The notes under the pieces were generated by a model. The model was not told where the DNA came from, searched no databases, and saw only the letters and a list, made by a program, of their open reading frames with translations. From Struthio camelus (lineage: Eukaryota; Chordata; Aves; Struthioniformes; Struthionidae), in NCBI RefSeq assembly GCF_040807025.1, contig NC_090967.1:5082001-5146000 (forward strand): a DNA stretch of 64,000 bases. The letters run 5' to 3'. The translations under genes and the position numbers were made by a program. Numbering within the stretch: position 1 is the stretch's first letter; each line of letters opens with the position of its first letter. This document shows, one piece after another, positions 1 to 9,589 of the stretch.

Positions 1-1290
1 GGTTCATAAATGTCAGCAAAATGGTGGGACTGGCAGGACTTGTGACCAGGCTGGGCGATGAAGTAGTAACGGCTTAGCTGGAGCGTGGTGCTCCAAAACA
101 TGTCCCTCACTGCTATCATTTTCTACTCGTACCAGAGCAGCCTCTGCTGCAGAGCGGTTTGCTTTCCTGCTCCTCAGGTGCACAGTTGGTGCAGGACTGA
201 TACCACTCATTTATTTTGTGAGTTTGGCTGGTTTCCTTCAACACTGGCGCCTGGAGTCATTTGAATGCATCGGCCTCAGCTTTCTCTGTTATCACTCTTG
301 CTCTTTGTGTAGCTTTCACTTTATCCACTGTTCCCATCGCTTCCATCAGGGCCGCAGATGCTGCACAGAGGTGAGCTGTGCTGGGGGCAAGTGCTGGAGC
401 AGGGCAGCAGGATGTAGCCCCTGGCTTGCCAAGGGCAGCTGGAGGCAGGAGCCACTCTCATTTGGCTCTGGTTACTGGTGTGTTAGCTGACATTTAAATA
501 AACATGTAATTGTTAAAATGCCCACTCTCTGTGCTTTAATGCAAACAGCAGTTCCAGAGCAACAGCTTATTAGAACTTGTTTGCGCTAGGGCTATTTGCA
601 GCAGGTTAGCTGCGATGGGTCATGCTGCGGGAGCGTGCTAATGGGGGAACAGCCATGCTGCAGCTGAGCACTACAGCTGCAGCGCGCCTGTGATGGCACC
701 GGGGACGTGGCTAGTGCGGGGGGACCAGGGACTTTGTCTGCCCAGAGTATTTCCTCGCTTGCTCCCTTCCTGGTGTGGTTTTGACTGTTCTGATACCACC
801 ATCCCTGATGACATGCAGGCAAGGTATAAGGGGATGGCACAGGCCAGGGATCCAACAGGTGCTCTGGATGAGGTCATGACGAGCATTTTGACGGGAAGAG
901 GAAGAGTTTAGCTACGTGGAAACTAACCAGGCCATGCCCTTTGTCCACAGGCCAACTGTGGCCTGCTTTATTTGCTTGCTCTTATGTATAGCCGCAGCCA
1001 AAGTGTCCATGCTGTAGGGAGGAAGAGCCAAGTGTAGGCCAACTGTTGGCAGATTGGACTGTAGCCGCTCAGGGCTAGTTCACTTAGCCGCAGCTCACCT
1101 CCACAAGCCCAGGGATGAGGCTACGCTCCTGTGTGAACAGGGTGGGTCTAGATTTGAGAAGACTTGGCTCCTGCTTGACTGTCGGTGTAGACACATCCTT
1201 CCATGTTTTCACTGCTGGGGGAAACAAACCCTTTGGCTTGTGCTTCCCTTCACACCCTGTGTGCATCCAGCTGTCTCTGCTTTCCCTCTG
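1..1290. other. No gene recognised
   Basis: This is mixed-composition sequence with several overlapping short open frames (up to about 130 codons) and no family resemblance. A strong minus-strand donor-like site (AG then GTGAGC) lies near 1100, but I could not pair it with a convincing acceptor and coding frame. I see no interspersed repeat that I can name. Treated as intergenic or intronic. Confidence 0.5.
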
Positions 1291-1298
1291 CTCGCAAG

Positions 1299-1330
1299 CA
1301 GATGGCGGAGCGAGAGAGGAGACGCCTCAG
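1299..1330 (+). CDS. Possible micro-exon (32 or 29 bases)
   Basis: Seen: a pyrimidine-rich stretch at 1271-1294 leads into a tandem NAGNAG acceptor at 1296-1301. About 30 bases then follow, containing ATGGCGGAG, and end in CTCAG directly before GTGAGT at 1331, a full-consensus donor. Read from the ATG at 1302, the frame gives Met-Ala-Glu-Arg-Glu-Arg-Arg-Arg-Leu, a basic and acidic run like many coiled-coil or start regions. Inferred: either an internal micro-exon with alternative 3-base acceptors, or the coding end of a first exon. Against it: no neighbouring plus-strand exon could be linked, the surrounding DNA is not CpG-rich, and donors of this quality arise by chance about once per strand in a window this size. 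No gene identity is assigned. Confidence 0.2.
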
Positions 1331-1579
1331 GTGAGTCGGGCTGGGAGACACAAGTGTGAAGAGACACATCGTTGCGTTGTCAAAATATTGGGACATCTAC
1401 TTAAACCAGAACAGAAGGGATTGCAAAAGCCACCAGCTCCCCTGGTAACGGCATACAGGTCTGTGCGTAGGCTGAGAGTCGGGGGAGAACACAAAGGTGG
1501 GGGCAGCATGTAGCTCGGTGGCTGCGGGTGCTGTAGGTGGGCTGGGTGCCCTGCAGACACCCTGTGCGCTGCAAACAAT

Positions 1580-1900
1580 AACAGGAACATTTAAATGCCA
1601 TAAAGCTCATTTTATCAGGGAGATGGTTTGCATTGAATGCAGTTGTTGTGCATGCTTCCTTTGATGGGTCTCAGCAGATAGCACCAATTATAAAATTATT
1701 AACAAACGAATGTGCTCCTTCACTCCAATTAAATGATAAGAGCAAAAGGAAAGGGGCAGATTTTTATCATTATCAGATTACAGGCCCATATTGTGCTGAT
1801 AATAAAAGCAAGCACTTTCTAATACGTTACCTCCAATATGGCTCCTTAGATTATTGTTTGGCTGCAGAAGAAATAAAAAGAACTTTGCAAAGGCGATAAC
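1580..1900. promoter_or_regulatory. AT-rich block with a GATAA motif cluster
   Basis: Six GATAA/TTATC motifs lie within 288 bases, starting at 1612, 1735, 1764, 1770, 1798 and 1895, with an extra AGATAG at 1676. Fewer than one GATAA on each strand would be expected in that length. The block is AT-rich and nearly free of CpG, unlike the GC-rich sequence before it. GATA-family zinc-finger factors bind WGATAR, so an enhancer is a natural hypothesis. One plus-strand frame stays open across the same interval (about 106 codons to the stop at 1899) in spite of the AT bias, so a coding reading is not excluded. I recognise no protein family in it. Confidence 0.3.
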
Positions 1901-2548
1901 AATGCTGGAAGTGTCTTTATCAAAGGACGTTCTCAGGAACGTAACAAAGGGGCATGAAATGACTCAAGCTGATGGCCATAAGGATAATAAGAGCCTCCAA
2001 CGTGGGGAGGGGGCACATGGCAGAGAACCAGTCCAGAGCATCACAGGGCTGCTAAAGAGAGAAAACCTTAACGGGGAGCTGGTGTCTGTCAGGGAGGCCT
2101 CTGTCTTCTGCAGCCTTTGGAAAAGTGAAAAGAGCCGCAGGAGGAGGAAGAAAGGAATATGAAAAGATCTTCCAGAGATGGAGCGTTCCCTCCTGGTCTT
2201 CCCTCTGGAAAGTAGGACAGGATTTGTACTGTGGCTATAAACCTTTCATTGGCCAAAATCTGATGTTTCAGGGGTGATCAAATGTAATTAAACAGGTTAG
2301 CGCTAATTCACCTGCCACGTGATCTGTCCGAGGAGAAAACCAGCTGCATGGGAAGGGAGACGAATGTGTTTCCCCCTCCTGACCCTGAAGCGATCATACC
2401 TGGAAGTCTGAGAGCTGATTTTATTTTCTCCTCTGCAGGGGAGAGACAGCAGTTTAAGGAAAAGAGTCCCATTCCACATTTGACTCACTGCTTTGCTATG
2501 TGTTAGGTTGTTAGGCTGGTAAATTATGTCGAGGATGTGATTCCCGTC

Positions 2549-2612
2549 CTGTACTGGCGTAAATCAGAAGTCGCTCTAGCTGTGCTGATTTACACAAGCT
2601 GAGGATTTGGCT
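2549..2612. repeat. Fossil palindrome-like interspersed repeat, copy A
   Basis: The copy begins TACTGGCGTAAATCAGAAG and ends GATTTACACAAGCTGAGG followed by TTTGGC. The two halves are approximate reverse complements (TGGCGTAAATC against GATTTACAC). This matches a short repeat I know from sauropsid genomes with outer arms TGGTGTAAATC and GATTTACACCA. It is heavily diverged and therefore old. The class (MITE-like DNA element or SINE-derived) cannot be decided here. Confidence 0.55.
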
Positions 2613-3155
2613 TAACAAAATTATATCAGCATAAAGCTGGTGAGGAGGAAAGGTCAAGCTCGCTGTATCTGTCTCAAAGCATGGTGATATCAGCCATGAA
2701 ATTGTGACCATGACTGATCAGGGAGCATCATCATTAAGTGATTAATTATTATTAATTATTATTTATTACTGAAGCACCAGGGAGCCCTTGTCACATTTAC
2801 GTTGAGCTCCCTTGAACCTGGATCCGCTCCAACTTTCCTAAAGTCCTTGACTTTGTAGAACGAAGTTGATGATGTTGTAGGTCTTGGGGGAATGGGAGGG
2901 GAGTTAATACTCCTGGGACTTAAAACCCTCAAAGGAGGAGGGTTGAAAGCGTGTGTTGCCTGTGACAGATCCTGAAGGAACCCAGCAAAGTGGAATTGAA
3001 ATGAATAACACTGTGAAAATGGTGAGCTCAAAGTTAGACAGACTTCTGCCAAACTGGGGGATGGTTTTTGTGTTTGTGTGTGGCTGCAGGCTCAAGCGCT
3101 TCTAATTACCCATCCCTAATGATCAGATCAAATTATCTCAGAGGGCTAATTCCAA

Positions 3156-3240
3156 TGAATTTTGCTCTTGTTTTCACTGATGTAAATCAGAACTCCTCTC
3201 CTGTCAGTGGAGCCGGGCTGGATTTACACCCAGCATAACA
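3156..3240. repeat. Fossil palindrome-like interspersed repeat, copy B
   Basis: Same family as the copy at 2549. The segment runs from GAATTTTGCTC through TGATGTAAATCAGAACTCC and GTCAGTGGAG to GGATTTACACCCAGC. The central AGAACTCC...GTCAGTGGAG portion corresponds to the usual pairing between the arms. It is one of the three best preserved copies in the window. Confidence 0.6.
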
Positions 3241-3924
3241 CGGTTGGAAAGCATCTGCACTGAATTCCTGCCAGTTCTTTTCCACGTCTGTCTGCAGAGA
3301 CTCCAGAACAGAGTGACATTGGCTTTCTGAGGCTTTGGAGGGCCACTTGAAAGGCTAATTAATGTTATCCGTGCCAGATCAGTGAGGTAAAGGAGTATTT
3401 TCTTGTCCTGATGCAGCATCAACATGTGCAGTTTTATAGCCCTGGCCTGTTGGCTGCTGATTGTGCTTTTGTTCCCCATTATTTACAACCCAGCACACAA
3501 AAAGGTCTATTTTATTTATTTGTATGTTTTTGCTTCCTGGGAAGATCTTCAGCTGCGAGCTGAGTCAGCAGGATCTCCAGGCACAAGGCAAGCCTCTTTC
3601 CCTGCGCAATACTGAAACCCCGTGATGTTTAGCCTGACGGGAGAGAACTCTTCACTTTCTGCATGCCACATCCCTATTTTGCCTCCCCTCTTTCCCTGCA
3701 AGCAGGAAGCAGCCCTCTTGAATATAATTTCTATTGAAAGCAAATGGTATCTATGTCTGATTAATTCTGGCTTGAGGCTGTATCAACAAACTCGCTGTTG
3801 GTCCTGCGTTTGCAGCCTGGAATATTTTAGGGCACTTGAGTCTGACAGATTCATGTTTATTACATTAAGCCATTTTATCATTGACTCGCCAAAGTGGTAT
3901 TCTCCCAGCTGGAAAGAGGCAGTT
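3241..3924. other. No gene recognised
   Basis: This is AT-leaning single-copy-looking sequence with only short overlapping open frames on both strands. I see no splice-flanked coding block, RNA gene or nameable repeat. Confidence 0.5.
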
Positions 3925-3952
3925 AAAAAAAAAAAGAAAAAGAAAAAAGAAA
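3925..3952 (+). repeat. A-rich simple repeat
   Basis: A run of 11 A is followed by G-interrupted A tracts (AAAAAG units). No target-site duplication or retroposed body could be identified beside it, so it is annotated as low-complexity sequence and not as a retroposon tail. Confidence 0.8.
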
Positions 3953-3984
3953 GCAGGCAGCTACACCCCCGTCCCAAGTGCCGA

Positions 3985-4090
3985 CAAAAAGGCCAAATCC
4001 TGCAGCCTTCATCTAGGCACGCCTAATTCTGTTCTTTGTCAGGGCCTGATCCTGCATCCGCTGTAGTAAATGGCAACGTTGTGGGAAGAG
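3985..4090. repeat. Fossil interspersed repeat fragments (GGCCAAATCCTGCAG type)
   Basis: Two adjacent pieces are visible: AAGGCCAAATCCTGCAGCC near 3990, and GGGCCTGATCCTGCATCC followed by TAGTAAATGGCAA near 4043. Both resemble ends of the sauropsid palindrome-like repeats that carry GGCCAAATCCTGCAG and CATTGACTTCAATGG modules. They may be two insertions or two ends of one decayed copy. Confidence 0.45.
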
Positions 4091-5489
4091 AAAGGCCCGG
4101 CTATTACAGTCTGTTGACGTCAGCCAGGAGAGACTGACTGGTTTGCAGTTAAGGGGACTAGGCTGAGATACACCGGGATAAGTGCAAATCGACTCAGGCA
4201 GGGTCTGATCTCGCGTGGCCCACATGCTCTGCTGGGGTCTCAGTGCAGGACAGCATAGGGGGATCACCCCAATGTGTCCCTGTCCCCACGCAACACAGAC
4301 CGGACGCCTTCTCCCTCTCCGGTAGCCGCAGCCGTTTCAGAGCGCTAACATCAGCAGAACTCCTCTGTGTCAGCAAATGAGACTGGCAAGACAAAGAGGG
4401 AGCTGGGAGGTGAAGCACTTTTGCTCTTATTTTATTCTTTTGCTAAGCTGTTTCTCTGACAGCAACTGTACAAACACAAGAAGTCACCTTTTCCTCCCAA
4501 AAGCTCAGAGCCTCAAGACAGGGCAGGAATTTGTTCACATTTCCTCTCTGGGGACAGGGTTTCCATTACACCAAGGCCCCTCTGCTTCACTCTGGCAGCC
4601 TATAAAGGTCTTTAATGCATTGGAAAACGTCCCCTGCCAGCTTCTCTCGCACTGGAGAGCTCCCCAGCTCCTACAGAGCTGGCTTAAGGCCCTTAGTCTG
4701 CTGCAGGAACCTCTAGTTGGTGGGGAATCCCGAGGGAAAAGAGCTGGGGTCTCTTTCAAAACAAAGGTATAAATTTCAAAACGCCCTGTGGAAGGGAAAA
4801 TACCATCACCAAACAGAGAAAGGGGTTGAAGCGATCAGGCTGTTCCATTTAAAACCAGCTGGAGTCTGGTGGCCTCTCCAGTATTTTTCTTTCTTGCTTA
4901 ACATCTAAAAGTCTCTGAGGAATTTGCTGGTACATTTGCTCTGCTTCACCGCAGGTCTCTGCAGAGCGACTTTGTAATATGCAGTGTGTGGCCTGATGCT
5001 CAGCTTTGTCATGCTGCCCATCCTGTCACTTTGATAGAATAATCAGAATAATACTTAATACTTCCCAGAAGTAACTTCTGCCTGGGACTCCCGGAGCTGT
5101 TTTACCAGCAGAGTTGGCAGCTGCACACCATCCCGGCAAGGCCAAGGAAGTGTAATTGCAATCTTTTTTACAGCTAGGGAGAGTGAGGAATGGCAGGGGC
5201 TGAAGGTCATCAGAAGTGAGCTGAAAGTTGAGAATTTTCACCTCCTTAACTACTTGTTCAGGCATTCTCTGTCAACAAAGAGGGGAGAGATGTGCTCCCA
5301 GAGTTGTCCCGTTGTGAGACAGATGTCCTGTGCGGCAGGGGATGAATAGTGCTTCAGAGGCCACAGAGCAGCAGTACCTGGAGCTGCTTCGGGCAAATTC
5401 ACTGGAGACAGGAACTAGATGACAGCACCCAAACAGTTGATGCTGGATACCCAGGGCAGTTTGATATGCAGGGCTCCTGGGAACTGAGA

Positions 5490-5610
5490 GGGACGTATCT
5501 TTACCCTCATTTTATAGATGAGAGAGAGCTAGAGAAGTGTCAGGCCGTGCACAGTGGAGCTGAGGCACCAGCTAGGCTTCCTGAGTCCAGTTCCTGGTCC
5601 GTTAAACAGC
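5490..5610 (-). repeat. MIR-like SINE fragment (reverse orientation)
   Basis: The string CTCATTTTATAGATGAG is followed by GAGCTGAGGCACCAGCTAGG and CTGAGTCCAGTTCCTGGTCC. This is the order seen in reverse-oriented MIR/CORE-SINE tails: ATTTTACAGATGAGG, then the accumulated-requirement block, then the CTGACTCCCAGTCC end. Divergence is high, as expected for a repeat older than the amniote radiation. Confidence 0.5.
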
Positions 5611-6092
5611 GCAGCCCTCAGTGCTGGCTGCAAACTGTCTTTCAACCCAAGGCTCTGTTTGCAGTCCAAGTCATTTGCAAGTTTAAAGAAGAAACAATAA
5701 CATAGATGAAAGCCCATCAGAAACCAAAGTCCATTAAGGTCACACTTGGTAACCCTTCATTTAGCTAACCCATTCTTTGAAGAAACTGGCTGAGCATCTG
5801 AAATGTTTGCTCTGTAGACAGATAACTCTGAAAGTAGAACCCAGTCTCTAAAGAGCTTTAAGCTTTCTTAAAAGGAAGCAAACGACTGTGTCGTGCCACA
5901 TAAGACATTAATCTTTAAATGTTACGCAGATGACTGGGGAAAGAGGCCATTTGTTACAGGAGGGGGAAAAAAAGAAAAGGGTTTTTTTGGCTACGCTGCC
6001 AGGAGAGCCAGTTCCCATCTGCGGGTTTGATGCATTGTTTCATAAGTAACAAGGCTGGTTTTGCACAGGAGCAGCTCTCAGGAGCCATAACG

Positions 6093-6098
6093 TTTAAT
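6093..6098 (-). terminator. ATTAAA polyadenylation signal candidate
   Basis: On the minus strand ATTAAA lies 36 bases past the stop codon of the candidate terminal exon at 6134-6352. It is the most common variant of AATAAA. If both are real, the 3' untranslated region would be only about 60 bases, which is short but acceptable. Six-base matches are frequent by chance, so its only weight comes from the exon beside it. Confidence 0.25.
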
Positions 6099-6133
6099 GC
6101 AGAATGAAATGTATTCTAGCAGAGAGGTTTTTG

Positions 6134-6352
6134 CTATTTTTGCAGTTGCTGAAGCAGGATGTGTCTCAGAAAGGCTCTCTCCCTAATGCCCTCTGCTTCT
6201 ACAGCAAAGGTATCATCTGGTTTGTGGTCCTGGTATCTAATGTTGTAATCTAGGTCTGTGTGTGCGCCGTAGACCATTTCTGGGATATTTCTGCCTTCAA
6301 AAACAGTTACCGTTATGGAAAGCACGCCAGAAAACACATACGTCGTGTTGTC
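6134..6352 (-). CDS. Possible terminal coding exon, 72 codons plus stop
   Basis: Seen on the minus strand: a pyrimidine-leaning tract TGTCTCTTGCCTAG ends at 6353, then an open frame starts at 6352 with GAC AAC ACG ACG TAT and runs 72 codons to TAG (6136-6134). ATTAAA follows at 6098. Six CpGs survive in the 219 bases although flanks are AT-rich. The frame has ordinary soluble-protein composition: early hydrophobic run VLSITVTVF, then an acidic/aromatic section (THTDLDY-like spacing, KPDD) and a basic C-terminus with LLQQLQK. No family is recognised. An upstream exon ending in phase 0 is required; the donor at 7206/7205 would leave the wrong phase for this frame, so the two cannot be joined directly. 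A 73-codon open frame alone is not significant; the combination of acceptor, stop and poly(A) signal is what raises it. Confidence 0.3.
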   Translation of the reverse strand, partial: DNTTYVFSGVLSITVTVFEGRNIPEMVYGAHTDLDYNIRYQDHKPDDTFAVEAEGIRERAFLRHILLQQLQK

Positions 6353-7318
6353 CTAGGCAAGAGACATTGTTTTTATTCTTTCTTCTTTGGTGTGTCTTCC
6401 TCTGAAAACCAAAGTAAATTATGCTAATGGAACATGCTGTTTGTGCACAGAAAAGCTCATGCGGTGCTGGGCGTATTGGAACCGGCGGTGGTTGTTAGAG
6501 CCTTTACTTGCACTGTATAGTGCAACAAGTTCTGGGCGCAGAGCAGTTTCCCGAAGCTAGGTCCCAAGATGGGCAGTGCTGCCGTGAAACCTCATCCTAA
6601 GCAAACCGCTGATGTCTCAGGGTGGGGGCCTGCCAACAGAAAAAAACCTTCCTACGCAGTGCTTGATACTCTGCCTTCTCAGCCAAGGTGGGAGATATTG
6701 TAGGCTACTCAGGTTAAGTGGAAACTGGTGGTGAATTCATGCATTCTTAAGGGAAGTGTCTTTATGTGGATGTACAAAAGCCTGGTTCTTAGAGCAGAGG
6801 AGAAAACAAGCAGCCTAAAGCAATAGCTCCAAACCAACGCAAGCTTGTTCCCTCTCTCTGCTTTGCCACAAAACATACATGATTGTGTTCAACCTTCCTT
6901 CTCTCTTTCACCTGCCCCTTTTCTCACTCACTTTCCAAATTAGACTAGGACTCCCCTTCTCCCCTTCCCCTTCCCAAAGCGCTCACGCTCAGCGGGGGGC
7001 AGCTTTGCCTTCCCTTTTCAGTTTCAGTAGACGCGCTTGCTTCACTGCAGGTATTTTAAATGAAGAGTGGAAGTGAAAAACCTCCCAGTTTCAGTGTGGT
7101 TTATTCCAACGTGTATTAGCAGTCTGACCTTCCCGTTAGAGATGGCTCTGCTTTGCATGCAGGAAACGTTTCCAGAACTCTTCTTTTACCCTCTGGCACA
7201 CTTACCTCTCTGCGGGCATTAACAAAGCGCTAGCTATCATTGCTATACCGCTCGAGCACGGCTCCTCCTAATGATAATATTTTTCTCGTCTTGAAACAAC
7301 TTGAGCTACTATGACTAA

Positions 7319-7451
7319 GTACCCAGCGGGTCAGTCGGGAATAATCAGGTTTCTGCCTGCATCTTTCAAAGAGAGCAAGGCCGGTGAGGCACCTCCAGGT
7401 CTTTGCGTCACATGCCCAGGCTTTGGGGGAATCGCCGTTAATGGCTGGGAA
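7319..7451. repeat. 133-bp direct duplication, copy 1
   Basis: The block from GTACCCAGCGGGTCAG to TTAATGGCTGGGAA recurs at 8317-8449, exactly 998 bases downstream in the same orientation, with three substitutions in 133 bases (about 98% identity). Sequence on either side of the two copies does not match, so the unit is not a longer tandem array. No terminal repeats or target-site duplications are evident. Both copies are open in one plus frame and in one minus frame. All three differences are synonymous third-position changes in the plus frame. Two of the three are C-to-T at CpG, so deamination alone can explain them. Confidence 0.95.
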
Positions 7452-8316
7452 TGCGTCTTGGCTTTTCTCTTAATCTCTTATCACAGAATCAGCTAATGTC
7501 TGCAGAGCCCAGGAGGATTGGGTAATGATAAAGGATCATGAGGCAGGATGGGAGGATAAGCACTGTTCTCTAAGAAATCAGCCTGGCTGCTTCCAAGGAG
7601 ACGGTTATCTCTGGCTCTCCACTAGCGCTCAGCTTGCACATATCCCCATCCCCAGGCCCCTCCGAGGTGCTGCCACTGATGTCCTCGTGCTCACCATGGG
7701 GCACAGGAAGACAGCGGTGGGCAGATTGGTGGCCTGTTCCCTGCCAGCCCATGGAGAGCTGCTGAGTCTCATGCTTGGTGTGTGGGTGCATAGCCAATGC
7801 CGTCCCTGTGCTGCCCTGCTGTTCGGCCATGCTGCCTGGGTGGCCCCACAACCCCGGGGCTCCAGGATTCCCCTGCTCTGCAGGGCACTGGAAATGCAGA
7901 GCAGACGTCCAGCTGGATTTCTGCCTCTTGGCTCAGGGAGAAGTTGGGCAGTTGCAGGCAATGGAGTGGTTTGAGACATTCCTCTCCATTAGCTGCTCGT
8001 AACCCAGCTCAGCCGAGCCGTGGTCACCTACAGGCTCTGCACATTCCCAGCTGTTTCAGTGCAACACAAGATGGGGTCTTCTAATCTGCCTCCCCCAGCA
8101 ACTGTATCTCAGGGGTCTCTGGGGCAATCAGTTCCTCAGAGCTGTTTTTTCGGCCAACAGTAGTTTTCACTCCTGCAAAGCAAGCAGGTCTCCAGCAGGG
8201 GTGAGGGAGTGCCTGTCCTGAGACTGCCAGTGGTTTGGAGTTGCGGTGCTGGAAATTGGTTCCATGTTTCTTCCACATTTTGGTGTCCACGGCACAAGCC
8301 ACAAAGGAGGTGGCTT

Positions 8317-8449
8317 GTACCCAGCGGGTCAGTCGGGAATAATCAGGTTTCTGCCTGCATCCTTCAAAGAGAGCAAGGCCGGTGAGGCACCTCCAGGTCT
8401 TTGCGTCACATGCCCAGGCTTTGGGGGAATTGCTGTTAATGGCTGGGAA
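8317..8449. repeat. 133-bp direct duplication, copy 2
   Basis: This is the second copy of the block at 7319-7451. Relative to copy 1 it has C for T near 8363 and T for C at two positions near 8430-8433, where copy 1 retains CpG. Copy 1 is therefore probably closer to the ancestral sequence at those two sites. A TTCCCAG acceptor-like string occurs at the same place in both copies on the minus strand, and GGGTAC lies at the other end. This would suit a duplicated exon, but the donor match is weak. Confidence 0.95.
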
Positions 8450-9287
8450 CCACTGGCTCCCAGATTCGGACCCTGACTCCCAAAAGCTTCAGGGGGGTGT
8501 TAGATGTGGGCCCTCCCTCTTTCCAAGCAGATTAGGGAATCCATCACATGGGGTAGAAGTGCAGGGCAATTACCCGGCCAGTCCCACTGCCCACTTAGCA
8601 CCCTTAGGAGAAGGGGTTTCCTTCTCCTGCGTGCCATGCTGTTACTAACACAGGTAGCCTGGATTTGCACTGTCTGAGGCTCTGTCTGGGCCACTGACTA
8701 TCCATTTCATTATCTGCTCGTAATTGTTTTGTCTTCCCTGATCTTTTGTTCACCTGTGATGAGTGTACAATCAGTTTTGCTCTCCTCTGACATGAGTTAC
8801 ATGCCTTTTGAGCCCTGACTGATTAAACTCCCTTCCTTCTCCAAGTAAATTGGTTCCCATAGAGCTGTCCACTACTGTGACTCCATTCAGTATCTGAATT
8901 ACATCTTCCTGGCTGACAGATGGATCGCTCAGGGGTTTTGTGGTCGTTGTGCTAGCCTCAGAAGTTTGTAGATGATTATATTCCCAGCCTGGTCTCTTAA
9001 TTAAACCCTAGATTAATTTTGTTGTTTTCCAGGACTTTTCTTTTTCTACTCTAAATATTAGTGACTGATGCCCAGCCTTCAGCCTGGCTGCTCTCAGCCT
9101 ACAGGAGCCCAGAGCTGGGAGGGAGCATAGCTGTGTTGTCCAAGAGTCGTGAGTGGCACTTTTGAGTCCCTTCCTGCCTGATATGAGTTAGTGCAGGGAA
9201 TCTACCCCCACCCCTCACTGCATTTCAGTGGGAAATGCATGCCCAAATAGGAGTTGAAACCACCTGGGCCCTGCCCCATTGCTCTTT

Positions 9288-9335
9288 TGCACATAAGGCT
9301 CAGGAGTTTTGCACCAATGTAAGTGAATTTGAAGG
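9288..9335. repeat. Fossil repeat fragment (GGAGTTTTGCACCAATGTAAG)
   Basis: CTCAGGAGTTTTGCACCAATGTAAGTGAATTT resembles the GGAGTTACACCAGTGTAACTGAG arm of the palindrome-like repeat family seen at 2549, 3156 and 38342. It explains the end of a minus-strand open frame in this area that otherwise looks membrane-protein-like. Confidence 0.4.
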
Positions 9336-9589
9336 ATGAGGTTTGAGGGATGTTGCTAAAGAGGAGGAAGCAGAGGAAGACGAATATGGACACGGTGAGG
9401 GCAATGCCACGCTCCGTGTTTGAACTGAGCCTGTATCCCCATTCAGTTTCCCCTGCCTGGCTTTCCCTCTCCATTGGTCTGGGTGACAATTCGTATGGGC
9501 GGCTCAAAGCCACTTCACCAACAGGAATGAATTAAACTGTGCTTCATTGCTTTCGGAGGCTTCTGCAGCCCTTTCCTGGCTAGTAAAAA

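Noticed and set aside
9202..9513. Minus-strand frame resembling a small membrane protein (LTVSIFVFLCFLLF)
   Set aside because: The hydrophobic run is encoded by a polypyrimidine tract ending in CTCTTTAG, which itself looks like a splice acceptor. The sequence after it is a fossil-repeat arm, so the membrane-like character is an artefact.
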